This document shows, piece by piece, positions 14,249 through 23,409 of a stretch of 37,434 nucleotides of DNA. The first letter of the stretch is position 1. The number at the start of each line of letters is the position of its first letter. The notes under the pieces were generated by a model. The model ran no database searches. It saw only the letters and a list, made by a program, of their open reading frames with translations, and was not told the origin of the DNA. Source of the stretch: Nostoc sp. CCCryo 231-06 (GTDB lineage Bacteria > Cyanobacteriota > Cyanobacteriia > Cyanobacteriales > Nostocaceae); the NCBI GenBank assembly GCA_023522315.1, contig JAHCSU010000516.1, positions 1 to 37,434 on the forward strand, written 5' to 3'. The position numbers were made by a program, and so were the translations under genes.

Positions 14249-16435
14249 TTAACTACCTGGAACCAACAACATCCGCGCCTCAATCGCTTCCCAGGTTTGG
14301 GGCGACACCCGCACTGCTGCTTGTTTGCACTGGATGATGAGGTAATTGGTGTAGAGATAATCGCCTAGTGCTTTCGCTTCTTCCTCAGATAAATCGATCA
14401 TTTCTAGGGTGAGATTGAAAGCATTGAGTAAGGTTTGTTGCAGATGTTTACCAAATGCCAGACGCACTTCCCTTGGCTGTTTATCATCAGGAATTCTAGC
14501 TTTAAGTGTTTTTAGTTGGGCCATCAGCATAGTAAAGTTGAGGTTATTGAAGATTTCTGATTTTTTTAGATTATCAGTATATTTGATGGCGTTGTCGTAG
14601 GCGTTGGCGTTGGCGATGGCGTAGGCGTAGGCGTTGACGATGGCGTAGGCGATGGCGATGGCGTAGGCGTTGACGATGGCGTTGACGTTGGCGTTGGCGT
14701 TGGCGTTGGCGTTGGCGTTGGCGTTGGCGTTGTCGTAGGCGTTGGCGATGGCGTTGGCGATGGCGTTGGCGATGGCGTTGGCGTTGGCGATGGCGTTGGC
14801 GTTGGCGTTGGCGTTGGCGTTGGCAATAGCAATAGCAATCGCAACTGCACGTTTACCCACAGGTTTAAAATCCCCTGGCGATCCAACTGTTACCTGTTCT
14901 GCCCAGTTTAATAAAGCTTGTAACTTCGGTGTATTAATATATTTTTGCGCTTCCTTTTCCATCAGCAGCAGCAAATCATCTGCACCACCACGCATTAACC
15001 CAGCTACTAACAAAAACACCTCTTTCCAGCGTTGATCTACAAGGTGTTCAGTAACTAACTTCTCGATTTGGCGATGATCATCAATATATTGTGCTGTTAA
15101 ATATTCCTGTAGCGTTAGATGAGAGAAGGAAAAAACATCCTCGGCTCGTTCTACCAAAATTCCTTGTTGAACAGCGATCGCATTCAGTACTGATTCTCCA
15201 TCTAAATGCTGAGGTGCATTCAGATTACTCGCTAAAAATGTTTTAATTTGATAAACAATATCGCGCTCTTGAAAGAATAGCCTGTCAGACTCAAAACCTG
15301 TATAAGCAATCTCTGATAGTAATATCTCTTCTAATTCTGTATGCAGTCCTTGATAAATCTCATCTCTGAGAATTCGCTTTTCTGATGCCCACTCTTCTAG
15401 CAATATCCGCAGTGCCTTCCGGTAAAGAATACTGCGATTATCTGGAAAACTTTGGGAACGATCATAAACTAAACACAGAAATGTCAGCAATAAAGGTGTG
15501 TGCGCCAACTCTTTTGCAGCTTTATGTTCTGGTTTTTGCAGTAACTCCCAGCATTTCTCGCCTGTCTTCGCCTGCTTGTCTACGTCTGAATGAAACCACT
15601 TATAAATAAATTGCTCAATTTGAGCATCGTCGAAATCCGCCATTGATACATCGCTAAAGCGACGAAAAGCGCTGCGATAAGCCGCCGTGCGACAGGAGGT
15701 AATGAAACGATTTTGATCATACTTGTCAACAAAATTTTGAATTTGACTAATTGCCTCAGTCAAGTTTTTTGTCGGTACTTCATCCAAACCATCTAGCAAA
15801 ATTAGTAAGTTACCTTTTTCTAAGGCTTTGGCTGTAAATTGCTCTGGTGATGGAAAGCCGCAAGTACGAAACTCTTCAGCAATAAACCTTTCAATATTGA
15901 TATCGCTGGATGCAAACCTTTTCAATTCAATAAAAACTGGAATGCAAGCGTGTTTAAACCCTCCTTTTTTACCTTTGAGCGCTTCTAGTCCCATTTTCCG
16001 CACAAATGTAGACTTTCCTGCACCAGGGCCACCAAGCACCATCAAATATTGCTTATCGTTAGCAACTTTAATTCCTGCTTGTTTTTTACCATTGTGAGAT
16101 TGAAAACTTCGGCTTTTAGCTTGGCGATAGACTTCTTCTAAATTCTCAATAGATTCAAAACTACGGATAGCATTAGCACCTAAAAACTGTACTGCTGTAT
16201 AGATCGATTCCAACTTTATAGGTTCACGCATTCCTAGTACTTTGAGAATGCCATGCCGTTCTTCATAGTTTTGGACATATTGTTTTGATGCGGCAAAAAT
16301 TATCTCACTAGTTTTTTCGTCCAGGCTTTTACCAAATATTCCTAGCAGCTTACCGCCACCTTCCCAAAGGATTTGAAAAATCGGAACTGCTAAACCGCTA
16401 ACGGCTTGTGCGGCAAAAGGTTCTATTCCTGTCAT
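14249..16435 (-). CDS. NACHT-domain STAND NTPase with an Asn-Ala repeat, NLR-like
   Basis: A 728-residue NTPase. An N-terminal helical region (1-125) is followed by a NACHT module: Walker [10 protein letters not shown] (135-143), Walker [13 protein letters not shown] (210-221), then SCRTAAYR (sensor) and [13 protein letters not shown], typical of NACHT. A winged-helix region contains [13 protein letters not shown]. Residues about 536-617 are an (Asn/Ile/Tyr/Val)-Ala dipeptide repeat encoded by a GGCGTT/GGCGAT hexamer array. The C-terminal 100 residues ([15 protein letters not shown] onwards) form a helical domain. Bacterial NACHT proteins include antiphage sensors of the bNACHT type; a defence role here is an inference, with no neighbouring effector gene. 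The ATG at 16435 gives a complete N-terminus. The thioesterase gene diverges 66 bp away. Confidence 0.9.
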   Translation of the reverse strand: MTGIEPFAAQAVSGLAVPIFQILWEGGGKLLGIFGKSLDEKTSEIIFAASKQYVQNYEERHGILKVLGMREPIKLESIYTAVQFLGANAIRSFESIENLEEVYRQAKSRSFQSHNGKKQAGIKVANDKQYLMVLGGPGAGKSTFVRKMGLEALKGKKGGFKHACIPVFIELKRFASSDINIERFIAEEFRTCGFPSPEQFTAKALEKGNLLILLDGLDEVPTKNLTEAISQIQNFVDKYDQNRFITSCRTAAYRSAFRRFSDVSMADFDDAQIEQFIYKWFHSDVDKQAKTGEKCWELLQKPEHKAAKELAHTPLLLTFLCLVYDRSQSFPDNRSILYRKALRILLEEWASEKRILRDEIYQGLHTELEEILLSEIAYTGFESDRLFFQERDIVYQIKTFLASNLNAPQHLDGESVLNAIAVQQGILVERAEDVFSFSHLTLQEYLTAQYIDDHRQIEKLVTEHLVDQRWKEVFLLVAGLMRGGADDLLLLMEKEAQKYINTPKLQALLNWAEQVTVGSPGDFKPVGKRAVAIAIAIANANANANANAIANANAIANAIANAIANAYDNANANANANANANANVNAIVNAYAIAIAYAIVNAYAYAIANANAYDNAIKYTDNLKKSEIFNNLNFTMLMAQLKTLKARIPDDKQPREVRLAFGKHLQQTLLNAFNLTLEMIDLSEEEAKALGDYLYTNYLIIQCKQAAVRVSPQTWEAIEARMLLVPGS
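14583..14826 (-). repeat. Hexanucleotide tandem repeat coding the Asn-Ala dipeptide array
   Basis: About 40 consecutive hexamers of GGCGTT, GGCGAT and GGCGTA on the plus strand, giving Asn-Ala, Ile-Ala and Tyr-Ala on the coding minus strand. The only interruptions are single-base variants (gac, tgt). All six frames are essentially free of stops through the array, which explains a Pro-Thr/Ser-Pro-rich open frame overlapping it. Copy-number change by whole hexamers would keep the gene in frame. Confidence 0.9.
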
Positions 16436-16501
16436 AAGATTATTCAGTGAATATGTTTAAAAATTAAAGCAAAGTTGTATTATCCAACTCTAAATTATAT
16501 T

Positions 16502-17266
16502 ATGACAACTACACCAAGCTTCAATTCCTGGGTTATCTCTCCCCAACCAAATCCTCAAGCTAACTTGCGTTTATTCTGCTTTCCCTACGCTGGTGGGAAC
16601 TCGGCGATTTTTCGCACTTGGCCTAATAATCTACCTAGCAATGTCGAAGTCTGTGCTGTAGAATATCCTGGACGGGGAAGACAGATTAAGTCAGCACCTT
16701 TGACGCGATTAGAATCTCTTGTTGAAGCGATCGCTCCAATTCTGTTACCATATTTAGACAAACCATTCGCCTTCTTCGGTCACAGTATGGGCGGATTAGT
16801 TAGCTTTGAGTTGACTCATCTACTTCGCTCTAAATATAGTCTTGCTCCCTTTCACCTCTTCATCTCTGCGCGTCGCGCCCCGCAAATCTCGCCCACAAAA
16901 CCACCCCTGCACATCCTATCAGACGCTGATTTGCTCACTGAGCTACGCACCCTTAACGGTACACCCAAAGCAGTACTAGAGAGCATGGAACTGATGCAGA
17001 TGTTCCTCCCCATTCTGCGGGCAGATTTTGCCGTTCTGGAAACTTATATTTACACTCAAAAACAGCCCCTGGAGTGTCCTATTACTGTTTTTGGTGGTTT
17101 GCAAGATAAAGAAGTTAGTCATGAGGCTCTGCAAGCATGGCGAGAGCAGACGATCGCTGCTTTCTCATTACATGAGTTCTACAGTGACCACTTTTTTATC
17201 CATTCACAGCAAGAATTATTATTTAAACTTATATCTCAAGAATTGCAAATGCGTAATAGCCATTAA
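16502..17266 (+). CDS. Type II thioesterase (alpha/beta hydrolase, GrsT/SrfAD-like)
   Basis: A 254-residue alpha/beta-hydrolase. The catalytic triad is Ser95 in GHSMGG, Asp202 in GGLQDKEVS and His230 in YSDHFFIHS. FCFPYAGGNSAIFRTW (25-40) and EYPGRGRQ (54-61) are signatures of type II thioesterases, which remove wrong acyl groups from carrier proteins of nonribosomal peptide or polyketide synthases. I start at ATG 16502 (MTTTPSFNSW), since the frame upstream adds nine doubtful residues. No NRPS or PKS gene is in the window, so the enzyme serves a distant cluster or lies at an edge of a lost one. Confidence 0.9.
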   Translation: MTTTPSFNSWVISPQPNPQANLRLFCFPYAGGNSAIFRTWPNNLPSNVEVCAVEYPGRGRQIKSAPLTRLESLVEAIAPILLPYLDKPFAFFGHSMGGLVSFELTHLLRSKYSLAPFHLFISARRAPQISPTKPPLHILSDADLLTELRTLNGTPKAVLESMELMQMFLPILRADFAVLETYIYTQKQPLECPITVFGGLQDKEVSHEALQAWREQTIAAFSLHEFYSDHFFIHSQQELLFKLISQELQMRNSH

Positions 17267-17341
17267 ACAAAAAAGAGTTAGGAGTCAGAATATAGAATTT
17301 TCCTGACTCGCTGAACTTCTTATGTACAATATTTCTACTGT

Positions 17342-17764
17342 TTATTTTTGGGTAGCGATCGCTAACTTTGCCCCTTCAACTTGACGTACCCGATCCATCA
17401 CCGCTACTACCCGACCATAATCAACTTTCTCATCAGCATTAATAATTACCAACACTTCTGGATTAGAACCAACTAAAGTACGTATTTGCTTTGTCAAATC
17501 ATCAATTGCAACTGGTTTACGGTTCAGGCTTACCTGTTCTTTTTCATCTACCGTAATCGTAATTTTAGTGGGAACTTGCTGTTGTTTCGCTGTGCTGGCC
17601 TTTGGTAAATTTACTGGTAAACCTTCTGAACGCGTTAAAAACAAAGTTGACATGATGAAAAATGTCAAAATTGCAAAAATCACGTCAATCATCGGCAGGA
17701 TGTTGATCTGTAGTGGAAGTTCTGGTTCATCTGGTAGACGCATACGTTTTTTCTCCTTTTTCAT
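17342..17764 (-). CDS. exbD: ExbD/TolR-family biopolymer transport protein
   Basis: A 140-residue inner-membrane protein of the proton-driven ExbB-ExbD motor that energises TonB. After a short basic cytoplasmic tail one membrane segment runs from INILPMIDVIFAILTFF, with the proton-carrying Asp27. A periplasmic domain follows (LTRSEGLPVNLPKA to the C-terminus). The ATG at 17764 overlaps the 3' end of exbB by 38 bp; an internal ATG at 17743 (MRLPDEPE) is an equally possible start with 17 bp overlap. Overlap with exbB signals translational coupling in one operon. Confidence 0.9.
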   Translation of the reverse strand: MKKEKKRMRLPDEPELPLQINILPMIDVIFAILTFFIMSTLFLTRSEGLPVNLPKASTAKQQQVPTKITITVDEKEQVSLNRKPVAIDDLTKQIRTLVGSNPEVLVIINADEKVDYGRVVAVMDRVRQVEGAKLAIATQK

Positions 17765-18380
17765 AACGACGGCGGTAGAGTAATTCTAGCTGTCCCCCAT
17801 ACTCTTGAATTAATGCAATTTGCCGTTGGTACAGTCCCCGGAAGGTATTGGCAAACAAGAGTATGAATATGGCAACGATCAATCCTGATGCTGTTGATAC
17901 TAGAGCTTCACTAATCCCAGATGTAACACCAGTTGTTTTAGTACCTCCCACATCACCAAGATTTAGGGAAGCAAAGGAGGCTATCAATCCTAACACAGTG
18001 CCGAGCAGACCCAACAGTGGGGCTAAACTAATGATTGTCTCGAAAAGGTTTTGGAAACGTTTTAACACAGGTATCTCAGCCTGCGATTCGCTTTCTAACG
18101 CCAAACGAAATTCCTCTGGATTTGGCTCCTCTAATTCTAAAGCCGCCAGAAAAATCCGGGCGAGTGGCAAATCTGCGTTTTTCTGAAGTTTATCCATTGC
18201 ACCGACAACATTATCGAGGCGGTAGAGATTCAAAACATCTCGCACCACGCGGCTTTGACGCTGATTAATCCTTACCCAAAACCTGATCCGCTCGATGATC
18301 AGTGCCACACCTAATACTGAAAACGCCAACAGGGGCCACATGACGATACCACCTGCTGCAAACAAATTCTGAATTCCCAT
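17727..18380 (-). CDS. exbB: ExbB/TolQ/MotA-family proton channel protein
   Basis: A 217-residue inner-membrane protein with three membrane segments: residues about 8-28 (GGIVMWPLLAFSVLGVALII), 110-135 (IISLAPLLGLLGTVLGLIASF) and 155-178 (ALVSTASGLIVAIFILLFAN). The central LAPLLGLLGTVLGLI and the Thr-rich TTGVTSGISEALVSTASG are the ExbB/MotA signature. It forms the stator with ExbD and transmits proton motive force to TonB. It is the first gene of exbB-exbD and faces tonB across a 343-bp divergent promoter region, so the three form one iron-transport energising system. Confidence 0.92.
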   Translation of the reverse strand: MGIQNLFAAGGIVMWPLLAFSVLGVALIIERIRFWVRINQRQSRVVRDVLNLYRLDNVVGAMDKLQKNADLPLARIFLAALELEEPNPEEFRLALESESQAEIPVLKRFQNLFETIISLAPLLGLLGTVLGLIASFASLNLGDVGGTKTTGVTSGISEALVSTASGLIVAIFILLFANTFRGLYQRQIALIQEYGGQLELLYRRRYEKGEKTYASTR

Positions 18381-18723
18381 GTAGTGCCTCTATAACGTCG
18401 TCCACAATACAAAATCAGACTACCAGAATCTAGAGAAAAGCTGAAACTTTTTCTCAATAGAATATAAACTATAATGATAATTTTTTCAAATATAATCATC
18501 ATGATTTTTATTTACTTATCCGTTTGTTTTATATAAAATAATTTAATTTAATTGAAACAAAAATTATTCTTGTCCAAAAGCCATGATATATGCTGGTTTC
18601 AAAAGATGCTTTTGCTAGTGCAAGGTTTGGTAAGGCTATCTCAAGTAATTTTTATTTTTTACTTGATATTTGTAACCTTGCATTCTAAGATAGCTAAATT
18701 AGTGAGAATAGGTAGCAATAGCT
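18381..18723. promoter_or_regulatory. Divergent exbB/tonB promoter region with a Fur-box-like site
   Basis: This AT-rich 343-bp region separates exbB (minus) and tonB (plus). At 18471-18481 the sequence ataatgataat matches the repeated NATWAT core of Fur boxes (GATAATGATAATCATTATC); a related aatcatcatgatt lies at 18494-18506. Iron-dependent repression of both transcripts by FurA is a reasonable inference given the genes, but the match is partial and -10/-35 boxes are not assigned. Confidence 0.5.
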
Positions 18724-20190
<1,467 letters not shown>

Positions 20191-20244
20191 GGTAAACCAC
20201 GTCCACCTTGAAAACTGTAGTTCTTTCCGTATGAAAAGAAATAA

Positions 20245-20339
20245 ACCCTCATCCCCCAACCCCTTCTCCCAAATTTGGGAGAAGGGGAGCCGCAAAGTTG
20301 TCCCTCTCCCTACTTGGGAGAGGGATTTAGGGTGAGGGC
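20245..20339. repeat. Palindromic CCCTCATCCC-type repeat after tonB
   Basis: Two hairpins (ccttctcccaaatttgggagaagg and ccctctccctacttgggagaggg in meaning) sit inside an outer inverted pair ccctca/tgaggg. The element lies 55 bp after tonB and may double as a terminator. A related palindrome occurs inside the MITE at 26721-26839. Confidence 0.7.
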
Positions 20340-20419
20340 AAAAACTACGGTTCTCAACATAGATGAGGTTTAATACCAAAAAATAAATTATCCATTAGTT
20401 CCTTCCTTTGAGGTGAGTG

Positions 20420-20800
20420 ATGCAGCCTAAAGTTATTTTTGGGAATGCTGCTAGCGAAGGTGCAAATCGCTGGGGTTGGTTTATGGGTTACTTCATCACC
20501 CCAGATGATGATCCTCGCTCAACCACAGCACTAGAAATAAAGTGGGGTGTCCATAAAGCAGGAGACTGTAGAACCGAGTGGGGAGTAAATGACACAGCCG
20601 CGACTCTTTCGATCTTGATTAATGGCGAATTTTGCCTTCAGTTTGAGGATAGGGAGATGATTCTATCTCGTGAGGGTGATTATGTGCTGTGGTGTGCGGG
20701 TGTGCCACATTGTTGGGTTGCTAAGTCTGACTGTACTATTCTGACAGTGAGATGGCCTTCAACACCTGGCGATAGTGTAGCAGTGCGATCGCCACAATAA
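20420..20800 (+). CDS. Small cupin-fold protein, function unknown
   Basis: A 126-residue soluble protein with a cupin-like pattern: alternating beta strands, WGVHKAGDCRTEW around residues 44-56, then ILINGEFCLQF, SREGDYVLWCAGVPHCWVAKSDCTILTVRWPS. The GDYVLWCAGVPHCW block corresponds to cupin motif 2 (G-x5-P-x-G-x2-H-x3-N) with PH retained, but motif 1 lacks a clear HxH, so metal binding is uncertain. A good Shine-Dalgarno-like gaggtgag (20409-20416) lies just before the ATG at 20420, which decides the start over the overlapping GTG. I do not know its role; many cyanobacteria have similar short proteins. Confidence 0.75.
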   Translation: MQPKVIFGNAASEGANRWGWFMGYFITPDDDPRSTTALEIKWGVHKAGDCRTEWGVNDTAATLSILINGEFCLQFEDREMILSREGDYVLWCAGVPHCWVAKSDCTILTVRWPSTPGDSVAVRSPQ

Positions 20801-20892
20801 TAATTTTCAATGCACATTCCGCACTGCTTCTTCACTCATCCCACCCCCATGCACGTTATAGAAAAATTAATTTCTGCAAGAAGTTTAATTTC

Positions 20893-21414
20893 TCAGCGTT
20901 GCACAGCATATATATAGTGCGGTATGTCGCGCCAGAGTGTCTCCTGAACGATCTTGAGTCCGTTCTTTTCAGCAACGCGCCGAGAGGGGATGTTCTCTGG
21001 GCGAATTAGGGAAATGACGCGATGCCTACGGTGGGCTACGCCTACGCAGCAACCCAGCACGTTAAAGGCGTAGTTCTGGCAAGCAGATGCGGCTTCCGTG
21101 GCGTAACCCTGCATTTGTTGGTCACGGCGGACGTGGTATCCAATTTCGAGTTCTTGGTGTCCCTCGACTTCTTGCCAAACCAGTCCGCAGTCGCCGATTA
21201 CCTCGCCTGTCGCCTTGAGAACCATCGCCCACAAGCCGACGCCGTGCTGTGCGTAGTTGTGGCGGTGCCGATCAATCCACTTTTGCACCATCTCGCGGTC
21301 AAACGGCTTTGGATAGTAGCGCATCGACTCTGCATCACCAAGGACAAGCAGTAGCGCGTCGAGGTCAGAAATCTGCATTTCCCGGAGTAATAGGCGATCG
21401 GTTTCTAATATCAT
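20893..21414 (-). CDS. GNAT N-acetyltransferase, RimJ/RimL type, with repeat-derived insertion
   Basis: A 173-residue acetyl-CoA-dependent acetyltransferase. The start ETDRLLLREMQISDLDALL is the typical RimJ/RimL opening. The middle strands are GEVIGDCGLVW and ELEIGYHV, and the acetyl-CoA-binding loop is DQQMQGYATEAASACQNYAF (99-117). The C-terminus has RVISLIRPENIPSRRVAEKNGLK. Between VLGC (119-122) and VISLI (133-137) stand ten residues, 123-132 (CVGVAHRRHR), encoded exactly by a 30-bp dispersed repeat; related enzymes usually have only about one residue there. The insertion follows the acetyl-CoA-binding helix and may or may not be tolerated. Substrate unknown. Confidence 0.88.
   Translation of the reverse strand: MILETDRLLLREMQISDLDALLLVLGDAESMRYYPKPFDREMVQKWIDRHRHNYAQHGVGLWAMVLKATGEVIGDCGLVWQEVEGHQELEIGYHVRRDQQMQGYATEAASACQNYAFNVLGCCVGVAHRRHRVISLIRPENIPSRRVAEKNGLKIVQETLWRDIPHYIYAVQR
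21019..21048 (+). repeat. 30-bp dispersed repeat inserted in frame in the GNAT gene
   Basis: Differs at only a few positions from 27713-27742 (plus strand) and from 3283-3312 (minus strand). The element starts and ends on codon boundaries (codons 123-132 of the GNAT gene, which reads the opposite strand of the repeat). Confidence 0.85.
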
Positions 21415-21574
21415 GAGAGTTCAACCCAATCTAAATTTCGTGATTGTTATTGACAAAGGCAAATACAGTCAGATGATTAAGAAAATTGCACTTTTCCAAG
21501 TTTTTTTAGAGCAAATAATAAGGAACTAATATGTAATGTTTGCAGCAATATACCATTATGCTGAAAAATGCCAC
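21415..21574. other. Short intergenic region between GNAT and MBL remnant
   Basis: AT-rich, no recognised feature. Possible promoter region of the GNAT gene. Confidence 0.3.
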
Positions 21575-21661
21575 TCACTGGAAGGCACACCCACTATTTT
21601 TCTGGGAGCGATAGGTTGAGATGCGATAGATATCTGGGGCAATTTCGGTAATGCTAGTCAT
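21575..21661 (-). pseudogene. N-terminal stump of an MBL-fold metallo-hydrolase (ODP type)
   Basis: The minus strand starts MTSITEIAPDIYRISTY and loses similarity after residue 17, ending at TGA after 28 codons. ITEIAPDIYRISTY is the characteristic opening of cyanobacterial oxygen-binding di-iron/MBL-fold hydrolases, whose continuation would carry the HxHxDH metal site. None of that is present. The stump follows the HpxZ-like gene by 11 bp on the same strand. I infer a truncated gene from this short match only. Confidence 0.45.
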
Positions 21662-21672
21662 AGTTTTAAAAC

Positions 21673-22059
21673 TCACACTGGCAATAATGAAACATGGGCT
21701 GAAACTACTTTCCATCCTTCGGTAAACCTGTACCAAGTCTGGCTTTGTCGTCCGAAACGTTCTATACCATTAATATTGCGGCGAAACTCTAATGTTACTG
21801 TTGCTGCATCTTTCCCAAAGGTTACAACCTTGAGATTCAAGATTTCTCGCTCTATTTTCGGGTTTGGTCGAGAGGCGCGAAAGTTACGAATTTCATCACC
21901 GCCATAGAGGTTTTCTGTGATGCCAAACCGCACTACTTCGGGTGCATCCCAAAATAAGCTATCCATCACCTCCAAATTGTTATCACCAAGGGCTTCTTCA
22001 TACTTGAGGTACAAATCAGTTACTTCAGTTACAACAGCAGGATCATTTATAGTTGTCAT
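21673..22059 (-). CDS. HpxZ/AtzH-like protein (NTF2-like fold)
   Basis: A 128-residue protein of the AtzH/HpxZ (DUF3225) group, an NTF2/SnoaL-like fold. Recognisable are YLKYEEALGDNNLEVMDSLFWDAPEVVRFGITENLYGGDEIRNFR, with the conserved FW-D-P-x2-R-x-G-x2-E pattern, and RRNINGIERFGRQSQTWYR near residue 100. In purine or s-triazine degradation, relatives accompany amidohydrolases or amidases (HpxZ with oxalurate metabolism, AtzH as a hydrolase); no such partner lies here. I use ATG 22059 (MTTINDPAV) rather than the ATG four codons upstream. Confidence 0.78.
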   Translation of the reverse strand: MTTINDPAVVTEVTDLYLKYEEALGDNNLEVMDSLFWDAPEVVRFGITENLYGGDEIRNFRASRPNPKIEREILNLKVVTFGKDAATVTLEFRRNINGIERFGRQSQTWYRFTEGWKVVSAHVSLLPV

Positions 22060-22127
22060 TGTTGTTAGCAATTTTTGGTGTTATGGCTGATTATGCACTC
22101 TTTCAAATAGTCAGAGCTATTTTTCTT

Positions 22128-22281
22128 TTAAGCTCTTTCAGTACGTAGATTCAGACGAACTAGATCGCGGAAGGTGGAGATTTGCTGTATAAAGAAAATT
22201 GAGCCTGCAATACAAATACTTGCACCCAGGATGACAGTATTGCTACTACCAATTTTACTTGCTAGTGCGCCAGCCCAGTTC
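22128..22281 (-). pseudogene. C-terminal stump of an MFS transporter
   Basis: The minus strand, directly upstream of nothing but the TSUP stop codon, reads NWAGALASKIGSSNTVILGA, then SICIAGSIFFIQQISTFRDL and ends LRTERA at a TAA (22128-22130). This pattern (short loop, G-A-x2-A-x2-I-G, a hydrophobic helix, then a basic tail) is the last membrane helix and C-terminus of MFS exporters of the EntS-like type. No start codon or upstream helices exist; the TSUP gene ends exactly where the fragment begins. I infer a deletion that fused the end of an MFS gene to the TSUP gene end. Confidence 0.55.
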
Positions 22282-23058
22282 TTAACCGTGAATAAAAAAG
22301 TAGGCAGTCATGCTGAAGGCAACAATCATGACAAATTTCCGAATTAAGTGGGGTTCAAGTTTACGAGCATAATGGGCGCTTAAATAACCACCAAGAGAGC
22401 CACCTACGGCCATCAAAATAGCTTGATGCCAAGCAATCACACCTGCAAAAATAAATGGAACGATCGCAATACCATTAATACAACTCCCTAAAAATGTCTT
22501 AAAAGCATTCATTGTGTGAATACTTTTGATACCTAAAAATGTCAGAGTTGCCAGCATTAAAATCCCTAAACCTGCGCCGAAGAAACCGCCATAGATTGCG
22601 ATCGCTAGTTGAGCCACTACCAAATTAAATAAGGGTACAGATTTCGGTGATGTATTCTGGTTTTTACGCTGCAACCACTTTTTGAATGGTTCGCCAAAGG
22701 TAAATACCAGAGTTGCCAGCAGCAACAGATAGGGAATTAGCTTCTTAAAGATATCTGGCGATGTATATAACAAAGCTATGGAGCCAATCATGCCACCAAC
22801 TAAACTGACACCACATAAAAGTAAAAAATCTTGCCGCTCGATGCTTAAATCTTGACGATATGCTCCAGCACTTGCTAGAGCCGCCACCCACATCGCTGTA
22901 TTATTCGTGGCATTAGCTGCGATCGGAGATACACCAGTAAAGATGAGAGTTGGAAACGTGATAAAGCTTCCACCACCCGCTACAGCATTTAAGCCGCCTG
23001 CAATGAAAGCGGTACTAAAGAGAAGTAAGCTATGAAGAAGTGTTAATGATGGTGGCAT
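22282..23058 (-). CDS. TSUP-family (TauE/SafE) sulfite/organosulfonate permease-like membrane protein
   Basis: A 258-residue integral membrane protein with about eight hydrophobic helices. The N-terminal half contains AGGLNAVAGGGSFITFPTLIFTGVSPIAANATNNTA, the signature of the TauE/SafE family, and the second half repeats it in shorter form (YGGFFGAGLGILMLATL). The family exports sulfite, sulfoacetate or other anions; substrate cannot be assigned. Start ATG at 23058 gives a complete first helix. The stop codon abuts an MFS remnant. Confidence 0.9.
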   Translation of the reverse strand: MPPSLTLLHSLLLFSTAFIAGGLNAVAGGGSFITFPTLIFTGVSPIAANATNNTAMWVAALASAGAYRQDLSIERQDFLLLCGVSLVGGMIGSIALLYTSPDIFKKLIPYLLLLATLVFTFGEPFKKWLQRKNQNTSPKSVPLFNLVVAQLAIAIYGGFFGAGLGILMLATLTFLGIKSIHTMNAFKTFLGSCINGIAIVPFIFAGVIAWHQAILMAVGGSLGGYLSAHYARKLEPHLIRKFVMIVAFSMTAYFFIHG

Positions 23059-23200
23059 TATTTACGAATTACAAGTTTGGGAATATCGCTTGGAGAAAAA
23101 GAAGAAAGGTATCAGCCGTCAGAATTGGGCATGAATTGGAGTCCGACTGAGGTGTAGCTGCGTAATCAATAGCGATCGCGTTGCTAGAAAATGGATAAAG

Positions 23201-23357
23201 AAGAATTCAGAAGTCAGAATTCAGGAGTCAGAATCAAGACGCGACGCTCGTTCGCCCTTGGCGTCTCTCCTTGGGAGAAGACTCGCTCTTCCGTGTCGCT
23301 ATCCGCCAGTCGTACAGAAAACATTGCTGAATTCTGACTCCTGACTCCTGAATTCTG
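23201..23357. repeat. Inverted cluster of GAATTCTGACTCCTGAATTC words
   Basis: The 23201-23237 block (gaattcagaagtcagaattc and continuation) and the 23328-23357 block (gaattctgactcctgactcc) are inverted copies of one degenerate repeat, also found at 13-50. Between them lies another palindromic segment (23237-23310) of the cgttcgcccttggcgtctc type, so the whole forms a large imperfect hairpin with a nested insert. It sits between the TSUP and dihydroorotase genes. Confidence 0.6.
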
Positions 23358-23409
23358 TTTCGATAAAGTCGAGCTAAAAGGTCATAGCTGTGAGAGTCTT
23401 TTACATTTT

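Noticed and set aside
14566-14886. Minus-strand frame rich in Pro-Thr and Ser-Pro across the NACHT gene
   Set aside because: The hexamer array is open in all frames. This is simply the array read in another frame.
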